This document shows, piece after piece, positions 50,668 through 59,279 of a DNA stretch of 64,000 bases; the stretch's first letter is position 1, and each line of letters opens with the position of its first letter. The DNA lies in the NCBI RefSeq assembly GCF_039524395.1, contig NZ_BAAAGO010000031.1; one strand, given 5' to 3'. The stretch is from Micropruina glycogenica (GTDB taxonomy: Bacteria > Actinomycetota > Actinomycetes > Propionibacteriales > Propionibacteriaceae). Under the pieces are notes generated by a model. It searched no databases, was not told the DNA's origin, and worked only from the letters and a program-made list of their open reading frames with translations. A program made the position numbers and the translations under genes.

Positions 50668-51324
50668 GTGGAGGCACGCACCGAGATCTTGGCCCGTTCG
50701 AACACCCCGCACGGCGAGATCGCCCTGCGCCGTCGCGGCGACGTGATCGAGCTGATCGTCAACGGCGTGTTCGCCATGGACTCGACCCAGGTGACGAGCG
50801 AAGTGGACTTGGCCGACGCGGCCGGCGAGCGGCCGGGTGTGGTGGTGGTCGGGGGGTTGGGGCTGGGGTACACCGCGGCCCGGCTGCTGGCCAACGGTGC
50901 CCGCTTCATGCATGTGGTCGAGTTGGCCCGTCCGTTGATCGACTGGGCCGTGGCCGGTGTCACCGAGCAGCTGCAGCTTGTCGCCCACGACCCCCGGGTG
51001 CGGCTGCACCACGCCGACATCGCCGAATGGTTGCCGCGCCGCGAAGAATCGTTCGACGCGATTCTGCTCGACGTCGACAACGGCCCGGGCTTTCTGATTC
51101 ACGACCACAACGCGCGGGTCTACGCCGCCGACTGGCTGGCGAGCGCCGTCGACCGGTTGGCGCCCGGCGGGGTGCTGGTGATCTGGTGCGAGAGCCCGTC
51201 GCCCGACCTGGCGCTGGCACTGGCCGCCTTGGGTGAGGTGACCGAGCGAGTGGTGACCGTCGAACGCGAGGGACGCATCTTCGACTACGCCCTCTACCTG
51301 CTGCGCCGTGACGATACGTCGTAG
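50668..51324 (+). CDS. Spermidine synthase-like (class I methyltransferase fold) protein
   Basis: 218 residues with the Rossmann motif VVVVGGLGLGYTAA, an acidic VVELARPLIDW strand end, LHHADIAEW and FDAILLDVDNGPG, as in spermidine-synthase-like proteins that lack the dedicated N-terminal domain. The aminopropyl-transfer residues cannot be confirmed, so it may bind SAM or decarboxylated SAM for another reaction. GTG 50668 start. The mogA start follows 9 nt after its stop. Confidence 0.82.
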   Translation: MEARTEILARSNTPHGEIALRRRGDVIELIVNGVFAMDSTQVTSEVDLADAAGERPGVVVVGGLGLGYTAARLLANGARFMHVVELARPLIDWAVAGVTEQLQLVAHDPRVRLHHADIAEWLPRREESFDAILLDVDNGPGFLIHDHNARVYAADWLASAVDRLAPGGVLVIWCESPSPDLALALAALGEVTERVVTVEREGRIFDYALYLLRRDDTS

Positions 51325-51333
51325 CGTGGTGTC

Positions 51334-51837
51334 ATGACCGACATCGTGGGGGCCGTGATCACCGTCTCAGACCGGGCCAGTGCCGGCGAGTACGTCGACC
51401 GGTCCGGCCCCCGAGCCGTGGAGTTGCTGGCGCAGCACGGGGTGAGCGCCGACGTCACGGTGGTGCCCGACGACCCGGCCGAGATCAGGCGCGGCATTCG
51501 CACGGCGATCAAGGCCGGGGCCCGGGTGGTGCTGACCACCGGCGGCACGGGCATCGGGCCGCGCGACGTCACCCCCGAGGTGACCGCGGAGCTGTTCGAC
51601 CGGCGGCTGCCCGGCATTACCGATGAGATTCGCCGGCGCGGGGCCCAGCACGTGCCCACCGCGGTGCTGTCGCGGGCCGAGGCGGGCATCGTCAAGCTGA
51701 AGAAGTGGCCGCCCGCGTTCGTGGTGAACGCACCCGGGTCGACCGGTGCGGTGGCCGACACGATCGCCGTGGTCGGCCCCCTGATCGCACATCTGCTCGA
51801 TCAGTTGGACGGCGGCGGCCACTCGCGTTTCGACTGA
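51334..51837 (+). CDS. mog: Molybdopterin adenylyltransferase (MogA/MoaB family)
   Basis: 167 residues. The TTGGTGIGPRDVTPE loop is the MogA/MoaB MPT-binding signature, and the length suits the single-domain protein. It adenylates molybdopterin before Mo insertion by MoeA, encoded 3 kb away. TAGCGT is 6 nt before ATG 51334, so although it follows the spermidine-synthase-like gene closely it probably has its own leaderless promoter. The 3' end overlaps the convergent glycosyltransferase gene by 37 nt. Confidence 0.92.
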   Translation: MTDIVGAVITVSDRASAGEYVDRSGPRAVELLAQHGVSADVTVVPDDPAEIRRGIRTAIKAGARVVLTTGGTGIGPRDVTPEVTAELFDRRLPGITDEIRRRGAQHVPTAVLSRAEAGIVKLKKWPPAFVVNAPGSTGAVADTIAVVGPLIAHLLDQLDGGGHSRFD

Positions 51838-54410
51838 GCGAGGACGACGTTCCACTGCTGGGCCGCCGACGCATTGTGGGCTTTGACATCGAACGAGTAG
51901 CCCGTGGGCACCCGACCCGCCACGAACGCCTGCAGCCCGTCGAACAGCTCGGCGGCGGTGAAACCGGTGAGGTATTGCCCCTCGGGCACCATCACCGACG
52001 GCGCCGAGGCGAAGCGCGCCAGTACGATCGGGAGGCCAAGTTGTCGCGCCTCTGCCACCGCCAGCGAATAACCTTCGTGGGTCGACGGCAGCACGAAGCA
52101 GTCGGCCTGGTCGAGCACCGTGAACGGGTTGCGCAACTGGCCGGTGAAGCAGACCCGGCCGCCCAGTTCGGGCCCGGCGGTCAGTTGCCTCAGTTCGGCC
52201 AGCATCGGCCCGCCACCCACGACGAACAAACGAGAGTTGGGGTGTTGGCCCACGAAGTCGGCGAACGCAGCGATGAGCTCGACCAGATTCTGCTGCGGCG
52301 ACAGCTCACCCATGGTGACGAAGCGCCGGTACGGCTCCCCCGAATCGGGCGCAGGGGCGGAGTCGTTCAGTTGCGCCGTGTGCACCGTCGCGTTCGCGTC
52401 GACGCTGACGTCGGCGACGATCAGACTGGGCCGCACCCGCCATTCATCACGCCACGCACGTGCCTGATTCAGCAGGCTGGGCACCCGGTCAGGGTCGATC
52501 ATCGCCTCGGCGGCCACGAACGTGACCGTGGGAAAGGCCGCCCTCGCGCGTGTGAGCAGGTGCGAACTCGGCACCACCACCGCATCGGCGGCACGATAGA
52601 GCGCAGTCAGCGCCCCCCTAGTGAGGGATCTGTCGCCACCCCCGGCCGGTTTCGCGGCGGTCAGCCAGTCGAGTTCGGCGGCCACGTCCGTTGGCCTGCT
52701 GATCAGCAAGGCGCCCTGCGTGTTCTGCCTGGCCATCCATGCGAAAAGCCCCGGGCGCCTGCTGGCGTCCACGATGACGTCGAACTGTGCGTCGCCGAAA
52801 CGGCGCCGCCACTCGCGCTCCAGCACCGGCTGCAGGTTCATCCGGCGGACAAGAACGTCAGGCCCGTGCCGACTCAGATACCCCAAGGCGCGCGCCTCGT
52901 TGGGCAGCAGCGCCGAGCCGGCCGCGCGCACGAAGACCCGTACGGTGGTGAGCCGTTCGATGTTGGCCCGGCTCGCCTTGGCCTCGCCACACGCGACGCT
53001 CACGTCGTAGTGAGCCGGATCAAGGCCGGCCGCCAGCGCCAGCACTGCCTCGGTGTCGCCGTGATCGTCCAGTTCGGCGGCATGGATCAGGACTTTGGTG
53101 AGACCCGGATCGTCGAGCCGCACGATGGCACCCTCGGGCGCCTCACCGCGAAAGACCGCGTCGACGGTGCGCTTCGCAGCGTGCCCGTCGTCGCCGGCGC
53201 ACACCATCGCCTTCAGCCGGGCGTAGCGCTCGGCGCAGTCATGCGACACGGCACCGAGGTCATTGATCCATTCGGCGATCGTTGCGGCGTCGTCGGTGAC
53301 CGGCCCAGGAAGCTCGTCGGGGGTGAAGTACAACCCGCGCTCGGCGGTGTAGTCAGCCAGATCGGGCACGTAGAACAAGATCGGACGATCGGTGAGCATG
53401 AAGTCGAAGAAGATGCTCGAATAGTCCGAAACCAAGATGTCGACCGCAGCCAAGAGCGCATTTGCGTTGACATGCCGGGGAACGTAACGGCCGCTCTGCT
53501 TCTGCTCGTCGGTGAGCCGGTTGTAGTGAAAGGTGTGTGGTTTGACGAGCACCTGGTACTCGTCGGTGTCGATGCGCTCGTGCAGCGCGTTTCTGAACTT
53601 CTCGAGCTCGTCGGTGCCGGCCCGCACGTTACCGATGGTGCCCCGCCACGTCGGGGCGTAGAGCACGATCTTCTTCTGCGGGTCGATCTCCACACCGCGC
53701 GAACGCAGATCGTCGATCACCTGCGCTCGAGAGGCGGTCAGCAAGGTGTCGTTGCGGGGGTACCCGAGTTGCAGCAAGCACCCCCCGTAGAGGCCACGCA
53801 GCCGGTACGAGTCGGCGTACATTCTGGTGGTCAGCGCGTTGGGCGAGATGAGGTAGTCGGCCATCATCAAGTCGCGCAACACATTGCGGCTGACGAGGTT
53901 GCCCCTGGGCGCGTCGAAACCCATGCGCTTGACCGCTCCGGCACTGTGCCAGCTGTTGACGTACACCTGGCCCGGCCGCTTCGTGAAATAGGCCGGAAAG
54001 ACCGCGTTCTGAATCAGGTACGTGGCAGTGGCCAGCGCCTTGCGGTATTCGTCGGTCTTGAAGCGAACGAACCGGACGTTCGGTCGGTGCGCGTATTCGG
54101 CCCTTCGCCGCGCCAATTCGGTGACGCTGTCGAGCACCCACACGTGTTCGAGGTGGGCAAACTTCGGATCGTCGAGCAACTCGCGAAAGATCGCGTAGGG
54201 ATTGCATGACATGGCCGACCCCGAATGGGTCTGATACAGCACCACGTGGGGGTTGCGCTTGATTGAGCGGTAGTAGCGAACCCATTGCCGTGCATCGTGA
54301 CCGGACGAGTCGTCGGCACCCGCCGTGACGAAAAAGGCGGCCCGCCGCCGAGCATTTCGCAACCGCGCGAAGAGCTTTCGCACTGGGGCCCGGGCAGCGG
54401 ACAGATCCAT
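51801..54410 (-). CDS. Fused CDP-glycerol/ribitol phosphotransferase and GT4-type glycosyltransferase
   Basis: 869 residues. The N-terminal half (about 60-440) is a TagF/TarL-like polyol-phosphate transferase: NSWHSAGAVKRMGFD, GYPRNDTLL, LYAPTWRGT and SDYSSIFFDF with RPILFY. The C-terminal half (about 450-865) is a GT-B glycosyltransferase with LFVVGGGPMLAEL, FTGQLRNPF and the nucleotide-binding LPSTHEGYSLAVAEARQLGLP. It probably adds polyol phosphate and a sugar to one wall polymer on the cytosolic membrane face. ATG 54410 (AAAGGG upstream) is preferred over 54458. Confidence 0.88.
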   Translation of the reverse strand: MDLSAARAPVRKLFARLRNARRRAAFFVTAGADDSSGHDARQWVRYYRSIKRNPHVVLYQTHSGSAMSCNPYAIFRELLDDPKFAHLEHVWVLDSVTELARRRAEYAHRPNVRFVRFKTDEYRKALATATYLIQNAVFPAYFTKRPGQVYVNSWHSAGAVKRMGFDAPRGNLVSRNVLRDLMMADYLISPNALTTRMYADSYRLRGLYGGCLLQLGYPRNDTLLTASRAQVIDDLRSRGVEIDPQKKIVLYAPTWRGTIGNVRAGTDELEKFRNALHERIDTDEYQVLVKPHTFHYNRLTDEQKQSGRYVPRHVNANALLAAVDILVSDYSSIFFDFMLTDRPILFYVPDLADYTAERGLYFTPDELPGPVTDDAATIAEWINDLGAVSHDCAERYARLKAMVCAGDDGHAAKRTVDAVFRGEAPEGAIVRLDDPGLTKVLIHAAELDDHGDTEAVLALAAGLDPAHYDVSVACGEAKASRANIERLTTVRVFVRAAGSALLPNEARALGYLSRHGPDVLVRRMNLQPVLEREWRRRFGDAQFDVIVDASRRPGLFAWMARQNTQGALLISRPTDVAAELDWLTAAKPAGGGDRSLTRGALTALYRAADAVVVPSSHLLTRARAAFPTVTFVAAEAMIDPDRVPSLLNQARAWRDEWRVRPSLIVADVSVDANATVHTAQLNDSAPAPDSGEPYRRFVTMGELSPQQNLVELIAAFADFVGQHPNSRLFVVGGGPMLAELRQLTAGPELGGRVCFTGQLRNPFTVLDQADCFVLPSTHEGYSLAVAEARQLGLPIVLARFASAPSVMVPEGQYLTGFTAAELFDGLQAFVAGRVPTGYSFDVKAHNASAAQQWNVVLAQSKREWPPPSN

Positions 54411-54494
54411 GCGGACAAGCCCTTTCTCGACCCCTCGGCGAACGATCAAGGCGACCATACACGAAGGGCAACTGCCGTGTGATCGGCATCTGGC

Positions 54495-54968
54495 TCAGGG
54501 TTGGTCGCGCACCCAATCACCGCTGCGGCCACCCGATTTGGCCGTGATGCGACATTGCGTGATCGCCACGGAACGATCGACGCCTTTCACCATGTCGACG
54601 ACGGCAAGCGCCGCCACCGCAACCGCGGTCAGCGCCTCCATTTCGACGCCCGTGCGGTCGGCGGTTCGAACGGTGGCGGTGATCTCGACGCCCGTGTCGG
54701 TGATGGCCAGGTCGACCACCGCGCCGTGCACGCCGATCACATGCGCCAGGGGCAGCAGGTCGGGCACCTTTTTGGTAGCCGCAATTCCCGCCACCCGGGC
54801 CACCGCCAGCACGTCGCCTTTGGGCACGGCGCCCGTGCGCAGCGCCTCGACGACCTCGGCCGAACACGTCACGCTGCCCTGCGCCGTCGCCTGACGAACG
54901 CTCGGCTGCTTGGCCGTCACGTCGACCATGCGGGCCGCCCCCTCGTCGTCCAGGTGAGTGAACTGCAT
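54495..54968 (-). CDS. moaC: Cyclic pyranopterin monophosphate synthase
   Basis: 157-residue MoaC, converting the MoaA product to cPMP. The family segments FTHLDDEGAARMVDVTAKQPSVR, GDVLAVARVAGIAATKKV, LPLAHVIG and GVEMEALTAVAVAALAVVDMVKG are all conserved. Last gene of moeB-moeA-moaC, 4 nt after moeA. Confidence 0.96.
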   Translation of the reverse strand: MQFTHLDDEGAARMVDVTAKQPSVRQATAQGSVTCSAEVVEALRTGAVPKGDVLAVARVAGIAATKKVPDLLPLAHVIGVHGAVVDLAITDTGVEITATVRTADRTGVEMEALTAVAVAALAVVDMVKGVDRSVAITQCRITAKSGGRSGDWVRDQP

Positions 54969-54972
54969 CGGA

Positions 54973-56184
54973 TCAGACTTCCATGAGCATGACGGGCTCG
55001 CCAGCGGTGACCACGCTCTGCTCGTCCGGCACCACGGCCAGCCCGTCGGCCAGGTGCAGCGAGGCCACCAGGTGTGACCCCGACCCGCGGCGATGGCTGG
55101 GCCGCACGAAGGTGCCGTCAGGGCGTTCCTCGACGCGCACCGGAAGGTACTGCCGCCGGCCCGGAGGGCCCGACCAGCCCTCGGCCGCTCGCACGACCCG
55201 GGCTCGCTCGCCTCGGCGCCGTCCCGTACAGACGTCGAGCAGGGGGCGTCCGAACACCCTGAACGAAACGAACGAGCTCACCGGGTTTCCGGGAAACGCC
55301 AGCAGTGGCACCCCGTTGATGCGGCCGTAGCCCTGCGGCTTGCCCGGCTGCATGGCGACCGAGCAGAACTCCAGCCCGGCGCCCAGCTGCCGCAGGGGTT
55401 CGTAGACGCCCGCAGAAACCCCGCCCGTGGTGAGTATCAACTCGACCGGCGGCAGCCCGCCCAGCAGTGCCGCAAGTTCGGTGGGGTCGTCGCCACACCG
55501 GCCCGCCCATGCCACGTCGGCGCCGGCCTCGCCTGCCAGCGCCGCGAGCATCACCGAATTCGAGTCGTGCAGTTCGCCATCGGCAAGAGCCGAACCCGGT
55601 TCGACCAGTTCGGCCCCGGTGGCCAGCACCGCCACCCGCGGCCGAGCCCAGACGAGCAACGAGCTCACCCCGACCGCGGCGGCCGCGCCGAGGGCCGCGG
55701 GGGTGACCAGATCCCCCGCGGCGAACACCGGGTCACCGGCCGCCAGATCGTCCGCCATTCGCCGCACGTGGGCGCCCGACCGCACGGCTGCACGAATCTC
55801 CACCCGCGAGGGCAGGGGCACAGCACCCGCCGGCTGATCGGTCTGCTCGACCGGCACCACCGTGTCGGCCCCGATCGGCACCCGTCCCCCGGTCATCACT
55901 CGCACCGCACTGCCCGGCACGACCCTGGGAATCGGCCCGCTCACCGCTGCGCTCTCACCCACCACCGTCAGGCTCACCGGCACGACGGCCAGGTCGGCGG
56001 CCCGCACCGCATAGCCGTCCATCGCCGAGTTGTCGAACGGTGGTACCGATACGGCCGCGGCCACGTCGACGGCCAGCACCCGTCCGAGCGCCGCGTCGAG
56101 AGGCACGGTCTCGACCCGACGTGGCGAGTGCCCCAAGGTGAGCACCCGGGCCAGGTAGTCCTCGACCGTGAGCAGGGCCGGCAT
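54973..56184 (-). CDS. moeA: Molybdopterin molybdenumtransferase
   Basis: 403-residue MoeA. N-terminal VPPFDNSAMDGYAVRAAD, MTGGRVPIGADTVVPVE, the central TTGGVSAGVYE loop and GNPVSSFVSFRVF are characteristic. It inserts molybdate into adenylated molybdopterin. The start overlaps the moeB stop (ATGA). Confidence 0.96.
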   Translation of the reverse strand: MPALLTVEDYLARVLTLGHSPRRVETVPLDAALGRVLAVDVAAAVSVPPFDNSAMDGYAVRAADLAVVPVSLTVVGESAAVSGPIPRVVPGSAVRVMTGGRVPIGADTVVPVEQTDQPAGAVPLPSRVEIRAAVRSGAHVRRMADDLAAGDPVFAAGDLVTPAALGAAAAVGVSSLLVWARPRVAVLATGAELVEPGSALADGELHDSNSVMLAALAGEAGADVAWAGRCGDDPTELAALLGGLPPVELILTTGGVSAGVYEPLRQLGAGLEFCSVAMQPGKPQGYGRINGVPLLAFPGNPVSSFVSFRVFGRPLLDVCTGRRRGERARVVRAAEGWSGPPGRRQYLPVRVEERPDGTFVRPSHRRGSGSHLVASLHLADGLAVVPDEQSVVTAGEPVMLMEV

Positions 56185-56948
56185 CAGCGCACCCCCGGCC
56201 GCACCGGCAACAGATCCCAGCGGCCGGCGGCCGCATCGACCACCAGCAGCCGGCCGATCAACGGCCGGCCGAACCCCGCGAGCAGTTTGATCGCCTCGGT
56301 CGCCATCACCGAACCCACCTGTGACACCATGGCCCCCAACACCCCGATCTCGGTCGCCAGCGGATAGCTTCCCGGCTGGGGTTCGGACGGAAAGAGGTCA
56401 CGCAACCAGATCGCCCGACCGTCATCGGTGGGCACCCCGAACACCGACACCTGCCCCTGCATGCCGACAGCGGTGCCCCAGACCAGCCGCACCCCGGCTG
56501 CTGCGCAGGCGTCGGACACCAGGTACTTGGCGCCGTAGGTGTCGCAGCAGTCGAGCACCAGGTCGACGCGCGGCAGCAGGTCGGCGAGCGACTGCGCGGT
56601 GACGTACTCAGCAACGACGTCGACACGGACGTCGGGGTTGAGGTCGGCCACGCGTGCCGCTGCCGACACCGCCTTGTTCACCCCCACCAGTCCTTGGCCG
56701 TGAATCACCTGGCGCTGCAGGTTCGCCGTCTCGACCACGTCGCCGTCGGCGATCACCAGCCGTCCGACCCCGGCGGCGGCGAGATAGGTGATCACGGGCG
56801 AGCCCAACCCCCCGGCCCCGACGACCAGCACTGACGAATCCAGTAGTCGCCGCTGCCCGTTATCGCCCAGGCCCACCACGTCGATGTTGCGGCGATACCG
56901 CTCGCGCTGCGACTCACTCAACCCCGCCGACGGCTCACGTTGCTGCAC
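56184..56948 (-). CDS. ThiF/MoeB-type adenylyltransferase lacking zinc-site cysteines
   Basis: 254-residue E1-like enzyme with VLVVGAGGLGSPVITYLAAAGVG, the DxDxVxxxNLQRQ arginine motif and an Asp-rich LVLDCCDTYGAKYL region, so it should adenylate the C-terminus of a MoaD or ThiS-like protein. Where MoeB normally has a CYRCLF or CYRDLF zinc motif this protein has WLRDLF, and the usual Cys before GVLG is replaced (LATEIGVLG). GTG 56948 with TAGGTT 6 nt upstream (leaderless). Position with moeA and moaC suggests MoeB, but ThiF is possible. Confidence 0.88.
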   Translation of the reverse strand: MQQREPSAGLSESQRERYRRNIDVVGLGDNGQRRLLDSSVLVVGAGGLGSPVITYLAAAGVGRLVIADGDVVETANLQRQVIHGQGLVGVNKAVSAAARVADLNPDVRVDVVAEYVTAQSLADLLPRVDLVLDCCDTYGAKYLVSDACAAAGVRLVWGTAVGMQGQVSVFGVPTDDGRAIWLRDLFPSEPQPGSYPLATEIGVLGAMVSQVGSVMATEAIKLLAGFGRPLIGRLLVVDAAAGRWDLLPVRPGVR

Positions 56949-57052
56949 CGCTACAACCTAGTGCCAGCCGTCGCCGCGCGGTTTTTGTACGCGCCCGGGC
57001 GGCCACCCGAAGTCTGGAGCAGTAATCGAGGTCGGCCCATCGGCGTGTTGGA

Positions 57053-57058
57053 TTGACA
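57053..57058 (+). promoter_or_regulatory. -35 box TTGACA upstream of the secreted nuclease gene
   Basis: A perfect TTGACA lies 58 bp before the GTG at 57117; the best -10 partner at 17 nt is the weak CTCAGA (57076-57081). Confidence 0.4.
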
Positions 57059-57116
57059 CACGCCCTATGCCTACGCTCAGAAAACTCACCTTCTTCTCAA
57101 CTCGGGGAGCTTCATC

Positions 57117-59279
57117 GTGAAAGCCTTGCGGGCCGTTCTGATCCTCCTGCTGGTAGCGCTGGTTGGACCCGGCACCTGGCTGACGCCGGCGAGCGCCGCC
57201 GCACTGCCCGCCCCGAGCGGCCTACACGTGCTGAGCACCAGCACGACCGCGATCTCGTTGGCCTGGAAATCGAGCGGCAGCGAAGCCAGTTACCTGGTGG
57301 AGTTCGACACCGACGCCTCGTTCAAGGGCCCCAAGTCAACCACCGTGACGGCCGCCGGTGCCGATCTGACTGGGCTAGCCAAGGGCACCGTCTACTACGT
57401 GCGCGCCACCGCCGTCGACGAAGACGGCAAGGTCTTGAGCAAGACCTCGACTGCGCTGAAGACCGAGACCCGGGCGTCGGGCTACACGCACCTGGCCCCG
57501 TTGGGCCTGAAGGTGTCGAAGGCCACCACCACGTCACTGTCGTTCACCTGGCAGAGCCGAGGCAGCGGCATTCGCTACCGGGTCAGCTACGCCACCAAGT
57601 CGTCGTTCTCGAATGCGGTCTACGACCGAGAAACTTCCACCTCGCTCACCGTGAGCAAGTTGCAGCCCAACACCACCTACTACGTCAAGGTGCGGGTGAT
57701 CACCTCCAGCGGCACCAACCTGAGCTCGTACTCCGCGGCCATCACCACCAAGACCGAAGCCCTGCCCTCGCCGAAGAACCTGGCCGTGACCGCGACCGCC
57801 AAGACCGCCTTGGCGTTCAACTGGCAGCCGGTCGCCGGAACGCAGCGCTACCGGGTGCAGTACTCCACGTCGTCGAAGATGTCGAACGCCTCGTACGTGC
57901 GCTTCACCGACGAGTCCGCCGAGCTCACCGGCCTGCGCAGCGGCACCGTCTACTACCTGAAGGTGCGCGCCATCACCAGTGCTGGGGTGAACCTCAGCCC
58001 ATACTCGGCGGCGGTCAAGACCAGCACCGCCTCATCGGCCACGGCCACGTACCTGCCCCCCAAGGGCTTGGCGGCCACGGCGCCTTCGTCGGGCCGGCTC
58101 GCCATCACGTGGACGTCGCGCGCGTCCGGTCTTCACTACCAGCTGCAGTACTCGACCAAGTCCGACCTGAGCAGCCCGAGCACGCTGACGGCCAGCACCA
58201 CCAAAGCCGGCATCTCAGGGCTCGACGCAGCCACCACCTACTACGTGCGGGTGCGGGCGCTGACCAGCGGCGGCAGCTTGGTGAGCGGCTGGTCGCAGCC
58301 GCTGGCCGTCACCACCAGGTCGACGGAGCAGCCCCAACTCACGATCGCCTCGTACAACGTGAAGTGCGCCAACTGCTACAGCGCGCTGCCCAACGAGGGC
58401 ACCTGGTACGAACGCCGCGACGCCGTGGTGGCTGCGGTCAAGGCCCAGCACCCCGACGTGATCGGCTTTCAAGAAGCCTCACAGGGCTGGCTCAAGGACG
58501 CGAACGGCAAGGCGATCAGCAAGTCGCAGTTCGAAGATCTGGTCGAGCGGCTCGGCAGTCCCTACAAACTGACCAACACCCACCGCAACAACTGCGTCAA
58601 GTCGACAACCCCCACCAACTGCGTCTACAAAGACCAGGGCGCCTCGCAGGGCACGAAGATCGTCTACAACAGCACTGTGCTGACGCTCATTACACAGGGT
58701 TCGAAAGCGCTGTCCAAGGCGCAGGCGACTGACGCCGATCGCTACCTCGCCTGGGCGATCTTCGAACACAAGAGCACCGGACGCCGGTTCTTCTTCGCCG
58801 ACACGCACCTGGAATACCAACACGACGCGCCAGGGTTGAGCACCTACTACAGCACCAGGGTGACCCAGACCAAAGAGGCCCTGGCCGTCATCGCCGCCAA
58901 GCGGCAGGGGCTGCCGGCCTACTTCGTCGGCGACTTCAACTCGAACAAGTGGTCCACCCCCGACAACGGGCCGTACACCGTGACGCGCTCCGCGGGGTTC
59001 ATCGACCCGCTGGGCAACGTCGACCGGTCCACGACCACCACCGACGGCGCAATCGTCGGCAAGCGCATCAAGACCAACTTCTCCAGCTACAACGGCTACG
59101 CCACCAAGGCCCCGTCGTTCAGCTACACCAACGGCACCTACATCGACTACATCTGGGTATCGGCGGGCATCGAGGTAGCCGAATGGGAGACCGTGGTGAA
59201 GGTCGATGCGAACAACAACTTCATCGGGCAGATTCCCTCAGACCACAACATGATCAGGGCGACCACCCGACTGACCTGA
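57117..59279 (+). CDS. Secreted FN3-repeat endonuclease/exonuclease/phosphatase protein
   Basis: 720 residues. Signal peptide 1-27 (ending TPASA), four fibronectin type III domains (about 33-118, 126-215, 218-305, 315-403; repeated TTYYVKVRVITSSG pattern) and a C-terminal EEP catalytic domain (about 410-720) with ASYNVKC, GFQEAS, FADTHLE, GDFNSN, YIDYIWV and SDHNM, all expected catalytic positions. It should act outside the cell as a DNase or phosphodiesterase on DNA or lipids. No LPXTG or membrane anchor. GTG 57117 follows GGGGAG. Confidence 0.9.
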   Translation: MKALRAVLILLLVALVGPGTWLTPASAAALPAPSGLHVLSTSTTAISLAWKSSGSEASYLVEFDTDASFKGPKSTTVTAAGADLTGLAKGTVYYVRATAVDEDGKVLSKTSTALKTETRASGYTHLAPLGLKVSKATTTSLSFTWQSRGSGIRYRVSYATKSSFSNAVYDRETSTSLTVSKLQPNTTYYVKVRVITSSGTNLSSYSAAITTKTEALPSPKNLAVTATAKTALAFNWQPVAGTQRYRVQYSTSSKMSNASYVRFTDESAELTGLRSGTVYYLKVRAITSAGVNLSPYSAAVKTSTASSATATYLPPKGLAATAPSSGRLAITWTSRASGLHYQLQYSTKSDLSSPSTLTASTTKAGISGLDAATTYYVRVRALTSGGSLVSGWSQPLAVTTRSTEQPQLTIASYNVKCANCYSALPNEGTWYERRDAVVAAVKAQHPDVIGFQEASQGWLKDANGKAISKSQFEDLVERLGSPYKLTNTHRNNCVKSTTPTNCVYKDQGASQGTKIVYNSTVLTLITQGSKALSKAQATDADRYLAWAIFEHKSTGRRFFFADTHLEYQHDAPGLSTYYSTRVTQTKEALAVIAAKRQGLPAYFVGDFNSNKWSTPDNGPYTVTRSAGFIDPLGNVDRSTTTTDGAIVGKRIKTNFSSYNGYATKAPSFSYTNGTYIDYIWVSAGIEVAEWETVVKVDANNNFIGQIPSDHNMIRATTRLT

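Noticed and set aside
50381..50746. Membrane protein gene overlapping the spermidine-synthase-like gene
   Set aside because: Hydrophobic stretch is plausible but start and ribosome-binding site are lacking and the end overlaps a well-supported gene by about 80 nt; listed only as a possible remnant.
51705..54209. 834-codon plus-strand open frame
   Set aside because: Antisense to the phosphotransferase-glycosyltransferase fusion, low-complexity translation and no start signals.
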